The position numbers were made by a program, and so were the translations under genes. The notes below the pieces were generated by a model. That model was not told the origin of the DNA. It did not search any database and saw only the letters and a program-made list of their open reading frames with translations. Shown in pieces: positions 8,406 through 17,196 of a stretch of 64,000 bases of DNA (position 1 is the stretch's first letter; each line of letters starts with the position of its first letter). Source of the stretch: Lachnospiraceae bacterium (lineage in GTDB: Bacteria; Bacillota; Clostridia; Lachnospirales; Lachnospiraceae); assembly GCA_009774145.1 (NCBI GenBank), contig VSND01000007.1:52314-116313 (forward strand), in the 5' to 3' direction.

Positions 8406-10352
8406 ATGAAGAATCAGTATTATCCAAATCTGGCAAGTCCGATCACGATCCGGGGGCTTACTTTTAAAAACCGTATCTTCGGCGCACCCATGTCCAATCC
8501 GGAGCTGGATCCGGACTGTCATATGAGAAAAGAGGATCTTGCTTTTCATGAAAATCGTGCCCGGGGAGGACTGGCAACAGTAGCCATCGGCCTGGGAATT
8601 GTGGATCCTGTTGGACGTGTCCACACAAAGGAAGTAACCCTGTATGATGTGATGTCCCTTCCTTCTTTAAAAGAGTATGCCAATGCCATGCACCGCCATA
8701 ACTGTATGGCGGTCATGGAACTGGCTCACGGCGGAAAGTACGCAGGTGCCAGAAGCCATGACGGCGCCGGTGATCCTCTGGTGCTTGGACCTGACGATGA
8801 GATCAATCCGGATGGCCTGCGTGTTACCGCCATGAGTGAGGAAGAGATCGAGCGTGTTTCGAACTGCTATGCGGATGCGGCAGTCCTCTGCCAGAAAGCA
8901 GGGATCGATATGGTGCTTGTACACGGAGGCCACGGATGGCTGCTGGGCCAGTTCATGTCACCGACGATGAATCACAGGACCGACCGGTGGGGCGGAAGTC
9001 TGGAGAACCGGATGCGTTTTCCGCTGCTGGTGCTGGAAAAGATTCGGAAGGCCTGCGGGGAGCGGATGCTGATCGAATACCGCATGAGTGGTTCCGAGAT
9101 CATCAAAGGCGGTTATGGGATAGAAGAAGGCATTGAGATGGCCCGAATGCTGGATGGAAAGGTGGATATTATCCATGTTTCAGCGGGCGTTCATGAAGAT
9201 CAGGATGCATTTGTGGTTACCCACCCATCCATGTTTATGGAGCACGGCTGTAATGTGTATCTGGCAGCAGAGATTAAAAAACATGTAAACACGCCGGTTG
9301 CTACGGTGGGCGGACTGAATGATCCGGACATGATGGAAGAGATCATTGCATCAGGAAAGGCAGATATTGTGGAAATCGCGCGTCAGTCGATCTGCGATCC
9401 GTATTTTCCGGAAAAGGCATTTTCGGGGCGGAAGGATGATATTACAAAATGCTGCCGCTGCTTTACCTGCTTTTACAATTATCTGACTAACCGGACGTTC
9501 TGCTGTGCGTTTAATCCAGTGGTGGGAAATGAACTGGAAAACAAATCCGGTTTTCCGCAGACAACATCCAAAAAGGTCCTGGTTGTGGGCGGCGGAGTCG
9601 GCGGAATGGAAGCAGCCATAACGGCTGCAGAAAGAGGACATCGGGTTACTCTGATTGAAAAAAACAACCGTCTGGGAGGTCAGCTTCTGTCCGAACGGTA
9701 TATTCCGTTCAAACAGGATATGTATCATTTTGTAAAAGTTCTGGAAGGTCGTCTGGAGGCATCCGGCGTGGAAGTGAGATTAAATACGGAGGTTACCGCG
9801 GAAGAAGCTGCTGCATTTCAGGCAGATGTGGTAATGGTGGCAACCGGAGCCAGACCGGTCATTCCACCGATAGAGGGAATCGACCGTCCAAATGTTGTCG
9901 GACTGGATGCGCTGCATCATGAGGTGCCGCAGACAGGGCAGAAGGTGGTTATCCTGGGAGGCGGACTGGTCGGAAGCGAGGTTGCAATCTATCTGGACGG
10001 GCTTGGAAAAGATGTTACAGTCGTGGAAATGAAAAATGACTGGGCTTCAGATGCTTATTTCATGCACAAAAACGCAATGGATATCTATATAAGGGACAGC
10101 AGGATTCGGATTTATACGGATACAAAAGCAAAGGCAGTTACGGAAAAGGGACTGGTCTGCACCACCAGAGACGGTGAGATCCTTCTGGAAGCCGATACGG
10201 TGCTTCTGGCGGCTGGAATGAAAGCGGATCCGGAATTCGTGCATCGTTTTGATTATACGGCAGATCGTGTGTTTCAGATCGGCGACTGCATAAGACCGGG
10301 CAGAGTGGTGGACGCGGTGACAACCGGATACTACCGGGCGCTGGATATTTAA
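8406..10352 (+). CDS. Old-Yellow-Enzyme-type NADH:flavin oxidoreductase with Fe-S and FAD domains
   Basis: A 648-residue three-part flavoprotein of the 2,4-dienoyl-CoA reductase/BaiCD/BaiH class. Residues of about 1-340 form the FMN TIM barrel (ELAHGGKYAG, VHGGHGWLLGQF). A 4Fe-4S site follows (CCRCFTC and a later Cys in FCCAFNP). Then come an FAD Rossmann motif (VLVVGGGVGGMEAA) and an NAD(P)H motif (VVILGGGLVGSEVA). Relatives reduce activated C=C bonds, but enone reduction here is inference. The start at ATG 8406 follows AGGAGG. The presence of such an enzyme in a sugar/polyol operon is unusual and suggests an enone or dehydrated intermediate, or a non-carbohydrate aglycone. Confidence 0.92.
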   Translation: MKNQYYPNLASPITIRGLTFKNRIFGAPMSNPELDPDCHMRKEDLAFHENRARGGLATVAIGLGIVDPVGRVHTKEVTLYDVMSLPSLKEYANAMHRHNCMAVMELAHGGKYAGARSHDGAGDPLVLGPDDEINPDGLRVTAMSEEEIERVSNCYADAAVLCQKAGIDMVLVHGGHGWLLGQFMSPTMNHRTDRWGGSLENRMRFPLLVLEKIRKACGERMLIEYRMSGSEIIKGGYGIEEGIEMARMLDGKVDIIHVSAGVHEDQDAFVVTHPSMFMEHGCNVYLAAEIKKHVNTPVATVGGLNDPDMMEEIIASGKADIVEIARQSICDPYFPEKAFSGRKDDITKCCRCFTCFYNYLTNRTFCCAFNPVVGNELENKSGFPQTTSKKVLVVGGGVGGMEAAITAAERGHRVTLIEKNNRLGGQLLSERYIPFKQDMYHFVKVLEGRLEASGVEVRLNTEVTAEEAAAFQADVVMVATGARPVIPPIEGIDRPNVVGLDALHHEVPQTGQKVVILGGGLVGSEVAIYLDGLGKDVTVVEMKNDWASDAYFMHKNAMDIYIRDSRIRIYTDTKAKAVTEKGLVCTTRDGEILLEADTVLLAAGMKADPEFVHRFDYTADRVFQIGDCIRPGRVVDAVTTGYYRALDI

Positions 10353-10383
10353 ACTTCTATTTACAATCAGGAGGTACTGTTAT

Positions 10384-11478
10384 ATGAAGATCAAAGCAGC
10401 AGTTGTATATGAAAAAGGACAGCCTTTTGTTATGGAGGAACTGGAGCTGGATGATCCCGGAGAGGGGGAACTTCTGGTAAAGGTAGCTGCCTGCGGAGTA
10501 TGTCATACGGATGAGGGTGCACAGCATCAGGCGATCCCGGTTCCTCTGCCGGCAGTGCTGGGACATGAGGGTGCCGGAATCGTTGAAAAAGTGGGTCCGG
10601 GCGTGACAGAATTTCAGGTTGGTGACCGGGTCGGTTTTTCCTTTGCATCCTGCGGAAAATGTGAAGAATGCCTGGACGGGCATCCATATGCATGCAGGGA
10701 TTTTAATACCATCAATTTTGGCGGAATCATGCCGGACGGTACAACGCGACTGCATAAGGACGGAAAGGAGATCGCAACCTTTTTCGGTCAGGGAACCTTT
10801 GCAACGCATGCGGTGGTCCACACCAGACAGACCATCAAGGTACCTTATGAGGATCTGGATCTGGGAATTGTTGCTCCGTTTGGCTGTGGAATCCAGACAG
10901 GAGCGGGAGCGGTATTTCATACCCTGAATCCGGAATTTGATTCCAGTATTGCAGTTTTCGGATGCGGGACAGTTGGGATGAGTGCGATTATGGCGGCCCG
11001 AATAGCCGGCTGCAAAAATATTATTGCCGTAGGAGGTAATCCGGTGTCCCTGAAACTGGCAATGGAGCTGGGGGCTACTCATACAGTCAACCGGAAAGAA
11101 TGCAAAGACATCGTGGGCAGAATCAAAGAGATCACAAAGGGCGGATGTCACTATGCCATTGATACATCCGGCGTCAGTGATTTTGTGAAGAAAGCGCTTG
11201 CATGTGTACGGTTTAAGGGAACGGCTGTTGTGCTGGGATTGACGGGTGATGTGACGATCAACATTCAGGAAGAGCTGATGGGAGAAGCAAAATCGCTGGT
11301 GGGTGTTGTGGAAGGGGATGCGAATTCCAAAACCTTTATTCCGAAGCTGCTGGAATATTATCGGGAAGGAAAATTCCCCGTGGATAAGCTGATTCGATTC
11401 TATGATTTTGATGACATTAACCTGGCGTTTGAAGAATCTCATCAGGGAAAGGCGATAAAATCTGTATTAAGGATGTAA
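10384..11478 (+). CDS. Zn-dependent alcohol dehydrogenase (class III/benzyl-alcohol type)
   Basis: A 364-residue MDR dehydrogenase closer to classical alcohol dehydrogenases than to the polyol type at 4673. It has C40-H41-T42 (CGVCHTD) and H61-E62 at the catalytic zinc, C90/C93/C96/C104 at the structural zinc, and a coenzyme motif VFGCGTVGMSA. Relatives oxidise or reduce primary alcohols and aldehydes, including aryl alcohols and formaldehyde adducts. As the last cluster 1 gene it may handle the aldehyde left by the transketolase, or an aglycone. That is inference. It starts at ATG 10384 behind CAGGAGG, 31 nt after the flavoprotein gene. Confidence 0.9.
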   Translation: MKIKAAVVYEKGQPFVMEELELDDPGEGELLVKVAACGVCHTDEGAQHQAIPVPLPAVLGHEGAGIVEKVGPGVTEFQVGDRVGFSFASCGKCEECLDGHPYACRDFNTINFGGIMPDGTTRLHKDGKEIATFFGQGTFATHAVVHTRQTIKVPYEDLDLGIVAPFGCGIQTGAGAVFHTLNPEFDSSIAVFGCGTVGMSAIMAARIAGCKNIIAVGGNPVSLKLAMELGATHTVNRKECKDIVGRIKEITKGGCHYAIDTSGVSDFVKKALACVRFKGTAVVLGLTGDVTINIQEELMGEAKSLVGVVEGDANSKTFIPKLLEYYREGKFPVDKLIRFYDFDDINLAFEESHQGKAIKSVLRM

Positions 11479-11563
11479 TGGAAGGAATTGAAGAAGCCTG
11501 TTCCTGCGGCACATTCTGTGCAAAAAGCAGAAGTGCTGACAGACAGATGCATATGAGATGGCA

Positions 11564-11607
11564 AAACCGGAGCAGAGACTGTTTTTTGGAGGTTTCTGCT
11601 CCGGTTT
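11564..11607. repeat. 16-bp inverted repeat after cluster 1
   Basis: Arms at 11564-11579 and 11592-11607 pair with one G-T wobble. The loop holds six T residues but none follow the stem. It probably ends or stabilises the cluster 1 transcript; a conventional terminator would have the T-run after the stem. Confidence 0.5.
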
Positions 11608-11621
11608 CTGTCCGGGAAAAC

Positions 11622-11649
11622 TTGACTTTCCTGTATTTTTTTATACAAT
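11622..11649 (+). promoter_or_regulatory. Promoter of the aminotransferase-ydcF pair
   Basis: TTGACT (11622-11627), 16-nt spacer, TACAAT (11644-11649), about 47 nt before the aminotransferase start. Confidence 0.65.
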
Positions 11650-11695
11650 AAAGCTGTAAGAAAATCAGAACGAAGGAAAGGAGCTTCATAATTCC

Positions 11696-12868
11696 ATGGA
11701 ATTTACATTTTCGAGAAGATCCGGCAGGATTGGAGAGGGGATCTTCTCTTTACTGAATACAAAGAAAGAGGAACTTCTGACGGCGGGGCGGACCGTTTAT
11801 AATTTTTCCGTCGGTACGCCGGATTTTGAACCGCCGGTACATATTATGGAGGCCATGCAGAAAGCGTGCGGGATACCGGAAAACTACCGATATGCCCTGT
11901 CGGACCGTCCGGAGCTTCTGGAAGCTGTTCAGAGCTTCTATGAAAAACGGTTTGGCGTAAAACTGAAGCCGGAGCAGATTATGAGTCTGTATGGCTCTCA
12001 GGAAGGCATGGCGCATATTGCGCTGCCGCTCTGCGATCCGGGAGATACGTTTCTGGCGCCGGATCCCGGTTATCCGGTATTTCGCATCGGACCGGAATTA
12101 ACCGGGGCAAAATGCGTGACGTATCCCCTTTATAAAGAAAACAATTTTCTTCCGGATTTTGAGGATATTCCGGAGGAAGACGCCAGAGAGGCGAAATTCA
12201 TGCTGATTTCCTATCCGGCGAATCCGGTGTGTTCCGTGGCAGACGATAGCTTTTATGAAAAAGCGGTTGCATTTGCAGAAAAATACCAGATCATTCTTCT
12301 GCACGACAATGCCTATGCGGATCTGGTCTATGGCGGAAAGACCGGAAAATCCTTCCTGTCCTGTCCGGGCGCCATGGATGTGGGGATCGAGTTTTTTTCC
12401 CTGTCCAAATCCTATAATATGACCGGTATGCGCATCTCTTTTGCCGTCGGAAACGAACGGATCATCGAGGAATTCAAAAAGGTGCGTTCCCAGATTGATT
12501 ACGGAACCTTTCTGCCGGTTCAGTATGCGGCCATAGCGGCTCTGACCGGTCCCCAGGACAGCGTAAAGGAACAGTGCAGGCTCTATGAGGAACGGTGCAA
12601 TGCGCTGTGCAGAGGTTTAAGCCGGATCGGATGGGAGGTTCCGGACGGACAGGGGACCATGTTTGTGTGGGCGCCGATTCCGAAAAATTATACGAGCAGT
12701 GAAAAATTTGCCATGGATCTCATGGAACGGACCGGAGTGATCGTGGTGCCGGGCACGGCTTTTGGAGAGCTTGGGGAAGGATATGTCCGCATGGCGCTGG
12801 TCTATCCGGTGGAGGAGATCAAAAAGGCGGTCCGCGCCATTGAAGAAAGCGGTATTTTAACGGCATGA
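11696..12868 (+). CDS. PLP-dependent class I/II aminotransferase
   Basis: A 390-residue fold-type I aminotransferase. The PLP-binding lysine lies in SLSKSYNMTGMRI, the Asn-Pro of SYPANPV contacts the substrate carboxylate, and the cofactor Asp-Tyr region is HDNAYADLVY. Overall shape is near the LL-diaminopimelate/aspartate aminotransferase group. The substrate cannot be fixed by eye, so no gene symbol is given. ATG 11696 follows GAAAGGAGCTT. Its stop codon overlaps the next ATG by 4 nt (ATGA), so the two genes are translationally coupled. Confidence 0.9.
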   Translation: MEFTFSRRSGRIGEGIFSLLNTKKEELLTAGRTVYNFSVGTPDFEPPVHIMEAMQKACGIPENYRYALSDRPELLEAVQSFYEKRFGVKLKPEQIMSLYGSQEGMAHIALPLCDPGDTFLAPDPGYPVFRIGPELTGAKCVTYPLYKENNFLPDFEDIPEEDAREAKFMLISYPANPVCSVADDSFYEKAVAFAEKYQIILLHDNAYADLVYGGKTGKSFLSCPGAMDVGIEFFSLSKSYNMTGMRISFAVGNERIIEEFKKVRSQIDYGTFLPVQYAAIAALTGPQDSVKEQCRLYEERCNALCRGLSRIGWEVPDGQGTMFVWAPIPKNYTSSEKFAMDLMERTGVIVVPGTAFGELGEGYVRMALVYPVEEIKKAVRAIEESGILTA

Positions 12869-13476
12869 GTTTTATAGATGAGTATACGAAATTTATCTTT
12901 CTGGAGGATGAGCCGGAGTGTGCAGACATTATCTTTCTTCCGGGTTCCGACGAAGGAGCGCTGGCGGTCCATGCAGCAGAGCTTTGGAAAGCGGGCTGTG
13001 CACCGGTGGTTCTGCCCTCCGGAAAATATGCAAAGCTGACCGGGCATTTTTCCGGCGATCCGGCTTATGAGACGGAATGGGCATATTTTCATCATATTTT
13101 AAGGGTTCAGGGGGTGCCGGAAGCGTGTATCTGGAGAGAGGATCAGGCGACGTTTACCTATGAAAATGCCCTGCGGTCCCGGGAAGTGACCGATGCGGCG
13201 GGACTGTCGGTGAAAAAGGCGCTTCTGTGCTGTCAGGCTTATCATGCCAGGCGCGCCAGCCTGTATTATCAGGTCTGCTTTCCGGAAGCGGAGATTCTGG
13301 TCTGTCCGGTGGCAACGAAGGGGATCCGCAGGGAGAACTGGTATCGGTCGGAGAAAGGGATTGACCTGGTACTGACGGAGATGAAGCACTGCGGTACCCA
13401 GTTCGGGGAGATTATGCGGGAATCTGCCGGGCTTTTGCCCTGTCAGGCGAAAGAAAGACGCAGAAAACGATCATAA
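12865..13476 (+). CDS. YdcF/ElyC-family (DUF218) protein
   Basis: A 203-residue protein with the DUF218 pattern: an early hydrophobic strand IIFLPGSDEGALAVHAA, a central TFTYENALRSREV (the family's E-N-A-x-x-S/T), and a later CCQAYHARRASLYY. Relatives (YdcF, SanA, ElyC) are membrane-anchored and linked to envelope integrity. YdcF binds S-adenosylmethionine in vitro. This copy has no obvious signal or membrane anchor and looks cytoplasmic. It is coupled to the upstream aminotransferase by an ATGA overlap. The role is unknown. Confidence 0.8.
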   Translation: MSFIDEYTKFIFLEDEPECADIIFLPGSDEGALAVHAAELWKAGCAPVVLPSGKYAKLTGHFSGDPAYETEWAYFHHILRVQGVPEACIWREDQATFTYENALRSREVTDAAGLSVKKALLCCQAYHARRASLYYQVCFPEAEILVCPVATKGIRRENWYRSEKGIDLVLTEMKHCGTQFGEIMRESAGLLPCQAKERRRKRS

Positions 13477-13627
13477 AAACTCTTAAAACAATCATAAAAA
13501 AACAATACGAACAAATTATGCGGACTGACCGGAAGAAAAAAGATACAGTTGCAGCTGCAAATAAATACAACTTGCGGAAATCCGGCGTTTCCAAATGGCT
13601 CCATACAGATTCTGTTCATTTTATCCC

Positions 13628-13655
13628 TTGAAAATTATTTCATTTGTGATACTAT
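13628..13655 (+). promoter_or_regulatory. Extended -10 promoter of the housekeeping transketolase
   Basis: TTGAAA, 16-nt spacer, TACTAT, with TG at 13647-13648 forming an extended -10. It stands 38 nt before the start codon in an AT-rich gap of 216 bp that otherwise holds nothing recognisable. Confidence 0.65.
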
Positions 13656-13692
13656 GGAATTGTATAAATCTGTCAAAGAAAGGGAGAAAAAC

Positions 13693-14532
13693 ATGCAGAC
13701 TTTAGAGTTACAGAAAATGGCCAATGAAGTCCGTAAGGGTATCGTGACTGCGGTGCACAGTGCAAAAGCAGGCCATCCGGGCGGATCTTTGTCGGCTGCA
13801 GACATTTTTACTTATCTGTATTTTGAGGAAATGAACATCGATCCGAAGAACCCGAAGGATCCGGACAGAGACCGTTTTGTCCTGTCCAAAGGCCATACGG
13901 CTCCGGGTTACTACAGCGCCATGGCGCACAGAGGGTATTTTCCGGTGGAGGATCTGGTGACGCTTCGCCATGTGGGTTCTCATCTGCAGGGGCATCCGTG
14001 CATGCAGCACATTCCGGGCATCGATATGTCCTCCGGTTCTCTGGGACAGGGCATCTCCGCAGCAGTCGGTATGGCCATCGCAGGAAAACTGGATCACAAG
14101 TCCTACAGAGTGTACACGCTGCTTGGCGACGGCGAGATTCAGGAGGGCCAGGTATGGGAGGCTTCCATGCTGGCAGGCCACAGAAAGCTGGATAATCTGG
14201 TCGTGATCGTAGACAATAACGGACTGCAGATTGATGGAAAGATCGAGGATGTGTGTTCCCCGTATCCCATCGATAAGAAGTTCGAAGCATTTAATTTCCA
14301 TGTAATCAATGTGGATGACGGCAATGACATGGACAAGCTCCGCGCGGCGTTTGAGGAAGCAAAGACGGTAACCGGAAAACCGGTGGCAATCATCGCGAAG
14401 ACCGTAAAAGGAAAGGGCGTTTCCTTCATGGAGCATCAGGCATCCTGGCACGGAACTGCCCCGAATGATGAGCAGTATGCAACTGCCATGGCAGATTTAG
14501 AGAAAGTGGGTGAAGCATTATGTCAGAAGTAA
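13693..14532 (+). CDS. Transketolase, N-terminal subunit (housekeeping type)
   Basis: A 279-residue TPP-binding half. It carries the standard transketolase features: H28 in GHPGG, H68 in SKGH, H101 in HLQGHP, G145-D146-G147, and the SWHGTAPN histidine. It closely follows the consensus, so it most likely serves the pentose phosphate pathway. The frame is open far upstream, but ATG 13693 follows AAGGGAG and matches the family start. Its end overlaps the next gene by 13 nt. It is the reference against which the operon-borne copies at 5752 and 31298 look divergent. Confidence 0.95.
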   Translation: MQTLELQKMANEVRKGIVTAVHSAKAGHPGGSLSAADIFTYLYFEEMNIDPKNPKDPDRDRFVLSKGHTAPGYYSAMAHRGYFPVEDLVTLRHVGSHLQGHPCMQHIPGIDMSSGSLGQGISAAVGMAIAGKLDHKSYRVYTLLGDGEIQEGQVWEASMLAGHRKLDNLVVIVDNNGLQIDGKIEDVCSPYPIDKKFEAFNFHVINVDDGNDMDKLRAAFEEAKTVTGKPVAIIAKTVKGKGVSFMEHQASWHGTAPNDEQYATAMADLEKVGEALCQK

Positions 14533-15458
14533 AGAAGATCGCAACGAGAGAAAGTTATGGAAATGCTCTGGCAGAGCTTGGCGCACAGTATCCGGATCTG
14601 GTGGTGCTGGATGCAGACCTGGCGGGAGCGACCAAGACAGGCGTATTTAAGAAGGCTTTTCCGGAGAGACATATTGACTGCGGGATCGCAGAAGGCAATA
14701 TGATGACGGTGGCGGCAGGTCTGGCGGCAGCAGGAAAGACTCCTTTTGCTTCTACCTTTGCCATGTTTGCGGCAGGACGTGCGTTTGAGCAGGTCCGCAA
14801 CTCCATCGGTTATCCGCATCTGAATGTGAAGATCGGCGCTACTCATGCAGGTATCTCCGTAGGTGAGGACGGTGCGTCTCATCAGTGCAACGAGGATATC
14901 GCTCTTATGAGAACGATTCCGGGCATGACCGTGATCAATCCGGCAGATGATGTGGAGGCGAAGGCGGCTGTGAAAGCGGCGATTGAGCATGAAGGACCGG
15001 TGTATCTTCGCTTCGGACGTCTGGCAGTTCCGGTCATCAACGATCCGGCTTCCTATCAGTTTGAGATCGGCAAAGGTATCACCATGAAGGAAGGAAAAGA
15101 TGTGACCATCATCGCCACCGGTCTGGAAGTGTCCGAGAGTCTGGAGGCGGCAAAGATGCTGGAGGCAGACGGGATCTCGGCGGAAGTGATCAATATCCAC
15201 ACGATCAAACCGCTGGATGAAGCGCTGGTTGTGGCATCGGCGAAGAAGACCGGGAAGGCCGTGACCGTGGAAGAGCATTCTGTGATCGGCGGACTTGGCG
15301 GAGCGGTTGCGGAAGTGCTTGCAGAGCAGGCGCCCACGAAGATGCTGCGCATCGGCGTGAATGATACCTTTGGCGAGTCCGGTCCGGCAAAAGCTCTGAT
15401 TGAGAAATATGGACTGGATGCGAAGAGTATCTATGAGAAGGTAAAGGGCTGGTTATAG
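14520..15458 (+). CDS. Transketolase, C-terminal subunit (housekeeping type)
   Basis: A 312-residue partner of the preceding gene. It keeps the full set seen in well-studied transketolases: E58 (GIAE), H109 (ATHAG, equivalent to E. coli TktA His461), E116-D117 in VGEDGASH, H121 (His473) and R167 (Arg520). This supports the ordinary transfer between phosphorylated sugars. The start codon lies inside the end of the N-subunit gene, giving a 13-nt overlap. A terminator follows. Confidence 0.95.
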   Translation: MSEVKKIATRESYGNALAELGAQYPDLVVLDADLAGATKTGVFKKAFPERHIDCGIAEGNMMTVAAGLAAAGKTPFASTFAMFAAGRAFEQVRNSIGYPHLNVKIGATHAGISVGEDGASHQCNEDIALMRTIPGMTVINPADDVEAKAAVKAAIEHEGPVYLRFGRLAVPVINDPASYQFEIGKGITMKEGKDVTIIATGLEVSESLEAAKMLEADGISAEVINIHTIKPLDEALVVASAKKTGKAVTVEEHSVIGGLGGAVAEVLAEQAPTKMLRIGVNDTFGESGPAKALIEKYGLDAKSIYEKVKGWL

Positions 15459-15504
15459 GCGTAACAGAAGATAAAACTGGATAAAGAAAGACGGTAGATC
15501 CGGA

Positions 15505-15562
15505 AGGAAGGGCTGTTCTGTCAGACTGTGAAACAGTGGTCTGATGGGGCGGTCCTTTTTTA
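15505..15562 (+). terminator. Intrinsic terminator after the transketolase pair
   Basis: Inner stem TCAGAC/GTCTGA around 15521-15544, extended by pairing of GGCTG with the flank at about 15547-15553. It is followed by CCTTTTTT. Confidence 0.75.
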
Positions 15563-15596
15563 CGGGATGAGTGATTGTGTTTTCAGGAAGGAAACA

Positions 15597-15705
15597 TGTG
15601 AAAAATTGCAGAAATCTTTCGTAAATTATGGGGATGAGTTGACTTCACAGGGGGTTGCATGATATTTTAGAATAGAAAAGTGTGAAAAGTTGCAAAAATC
15701 TTTTG
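15597..15705. repeat. Two 25-bp direct repeats bracketing the ATPase promoter
   Basis: Copy A is 15597-15621 and copy B is 15681-15705. They match at 22 of 25 positions by hand count, both beginning TGTGAAAA. Copy starts are 84 bp apart, close to eight helical turns. The promoter lies between them and copy B ends just before the ribosome site, an arrangement typical of paired operator sites. Confidence 0.65.
15639..15668 (+). promoter_or_regulatory. Candidate promoter of the first COG1373 ATPase
   Basis: TTGACT, 18-nt spacer, TATTTT. It lies between the two direct-repeat copies. Confidence 0.5.
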
Positions 15706-15722
15706 CTTACAGGAGTGGTCAT

Positions 15723-17018
15723 ATGGAAATTCGAAGAGATTTTTATCTGGATAAGCTGATAAAAAGAAGAAATAATGGTTTGATAAAAGTTATAACGGGA
15801 ATTCGCAGATGTGGGAAGTCTTATCTGCTGAATACGATTTTTTATCAATATCTTATAAGAAGCGGTGTGGAAGAAAATCATATCATTCGTTTTGCATTTG
15901 ATTCAGCGGACGATCTTTATCTGATCGGGGAGAGCCTGATCAAAATTGAAAAAGAAAAAAGAGGCGTTGATCCTGAAAAATTTATGGAATATATTCGTTC
16001 CAGTGTTACCGAAAAAGGAATGTATTATCTGCTTCTGGATGAAGTTCAGATGCTGGATTGTTTTGAGTCTGTGTTAAATGGTTATCTTCGGAAGGATAAT
16101 ATGGATGTTTATGTAACCGGAAGTAATGCAAAATTTTTGTCCAAAGATATTATTACAGAATTTGCCGGGCGTGGCGATGAGATTCATATGTATCCATTGA
16201 GTTTTTCGGAGTTTATGTCTGTTTATCAGGGTGATAAATATGAGGGTTTGTCAGAATATATGCTTTATGGAGGAATTCCGCCTGTGGTTCTCCGTGATGG
16301 TCTTCATGAGAAAGCCGCTATGTTGGAGAATTTGTTCAGCGAGATCTATATGAGTGATATATACAAAAGAAACAGAATCAGAAACCAGGGAGAACTGGAA
16401 GATCTGCTGAATATTCTTTCTTCTGCGATTGGTTCGTTGACTAATCCGGAAAAATTGAAAAATACCTTCAAAAGCGTAAAAAAATCCAGAATTACTTCTA
16501 ACACGATCCGAAAATATCTTGATTATTTTGAAGATTCTTTTTTGATCGAATCTGCCCAGAGATATGATATTAAAGGGAAAACATATATTGAAACTCCCAG
16601 AAAGTATTATTTTTCAGATTTGGGTCTGCGGAATGCGCGGATCAATTTTCGCCAGTTTGAGCAGACACATTCTATGGAAAATGTGATTTACAATGAGCTT
16701 CGTATGAGGGGATATCGGGTGGATGTGGGAATTGTGCCGATAGCAGAAAAGGATAAAAATGGAAAAGTGACCCGAAAACAGCTGGAGGTGGATTTTGTAT
16801 GTAATCTTGGCTCTCTAAGATATTATATTCAGTCCGCTTATGCGCTTCCGGATGAGGAAAAAAAAATACAGGAGATCAGGCCTTTCAGGAAAATTGATGA
16901 TTCGTTTAAAAAGATAGTCATAACAAAAGATATGGTACCGGCACACTATGACGAACATGGGATTCTGACGTTGAATATATATGATTTTCTGCTTGAACCC
17001 AAAAGCATTGAAAAATAA
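15723..17018 (+). CDS. COG1373-family AAA ATPase with DUF4143 domain (copy 1)
   Basis: A 431-residue AAA+ protein. The Walker A is G26-S33 (GIRRCGKS) and the Walker B is LLLDEVQML near residue 103. A winged-helix-like stretch follows the ATPase core. The C-terminal DUF4143 domain ends in a nuclease-like segment (GYRVDVGIVPI ... LEVDFVCN), seen in many such proteins. The family is widespread in anaerobes and its function is unsettled. ATG 15723 follows CAGGAGTGG; the frame is open 33 nt further upstream. The gene is monocistronic, AT-rich against its neighbours, and preceded by direct repeats. A second family member is at 36099. Confidence 0.85.
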   Translation: MEIRRDFYLDKLIKRRNNGLIKVITGIRRCGKSYLLNTIFYQYLIRSGVEENHIIRFAFDSADDLYLIGESLIKIEKEKRGVDPEKFMEYIRSSVTEKGMYYLLLDEVQMLDCFESVLNGYLRKDNMDVYVTGSNAKFLSKDIITEFAGRGDEIHMYPLSFSEFMSVYQGDKYEGLSEYMLYGGIPPVVLRDGLHEKAAMLENLFSEIYMSDIYKRNRIRNQGELEDLLNILSSAIGSLTNPEKLKNTFKSVKKSRITSNTIRKYLDYFEDSFLIESAQRYDIKGKTYIETPRKYYFSDLGLRNARINFRQFEQTHSMENVIYNELRMRGYRVDVGIVPIAEKDKNGKVTRKQLEVDFVCNLGSLRYYIQSAYALPDEEKKIQEIRPFRKIDDSFKKIVITKDMVPAHYDEHGILTLNIYDFLLEPKSIEK

Positions 17019-17118
17019 ACGGGGGCTGCAATGCCCTGTTGCAATTGAGTTGAAACTTGAAAACTTAGCGGAAGTGGTAGAAATTCTTTATTTCGTTTGC
17101 CCCTTTTTATACGGATAC

Positions 17119-17147
17119 TTGACAAAATATATTTCAGAGCGTATTAT
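17119..17147 (+). promoter_or_regulatory. Near-consensus promoter of the small Cys-rich/BlaI-like pair
   Basis: TTGACA, 17-nt spacer, TATTAT, 49 nt before the TTG start at 17197. The strength of the promoter would suit a gene held down by the repressor encoded second in the operon. Confidence 0.7.
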
Positions 17148-17196
17148 AGATATTGAATTATATTAGAAACATCTGGTAAATTAGCGGGAGGATATT

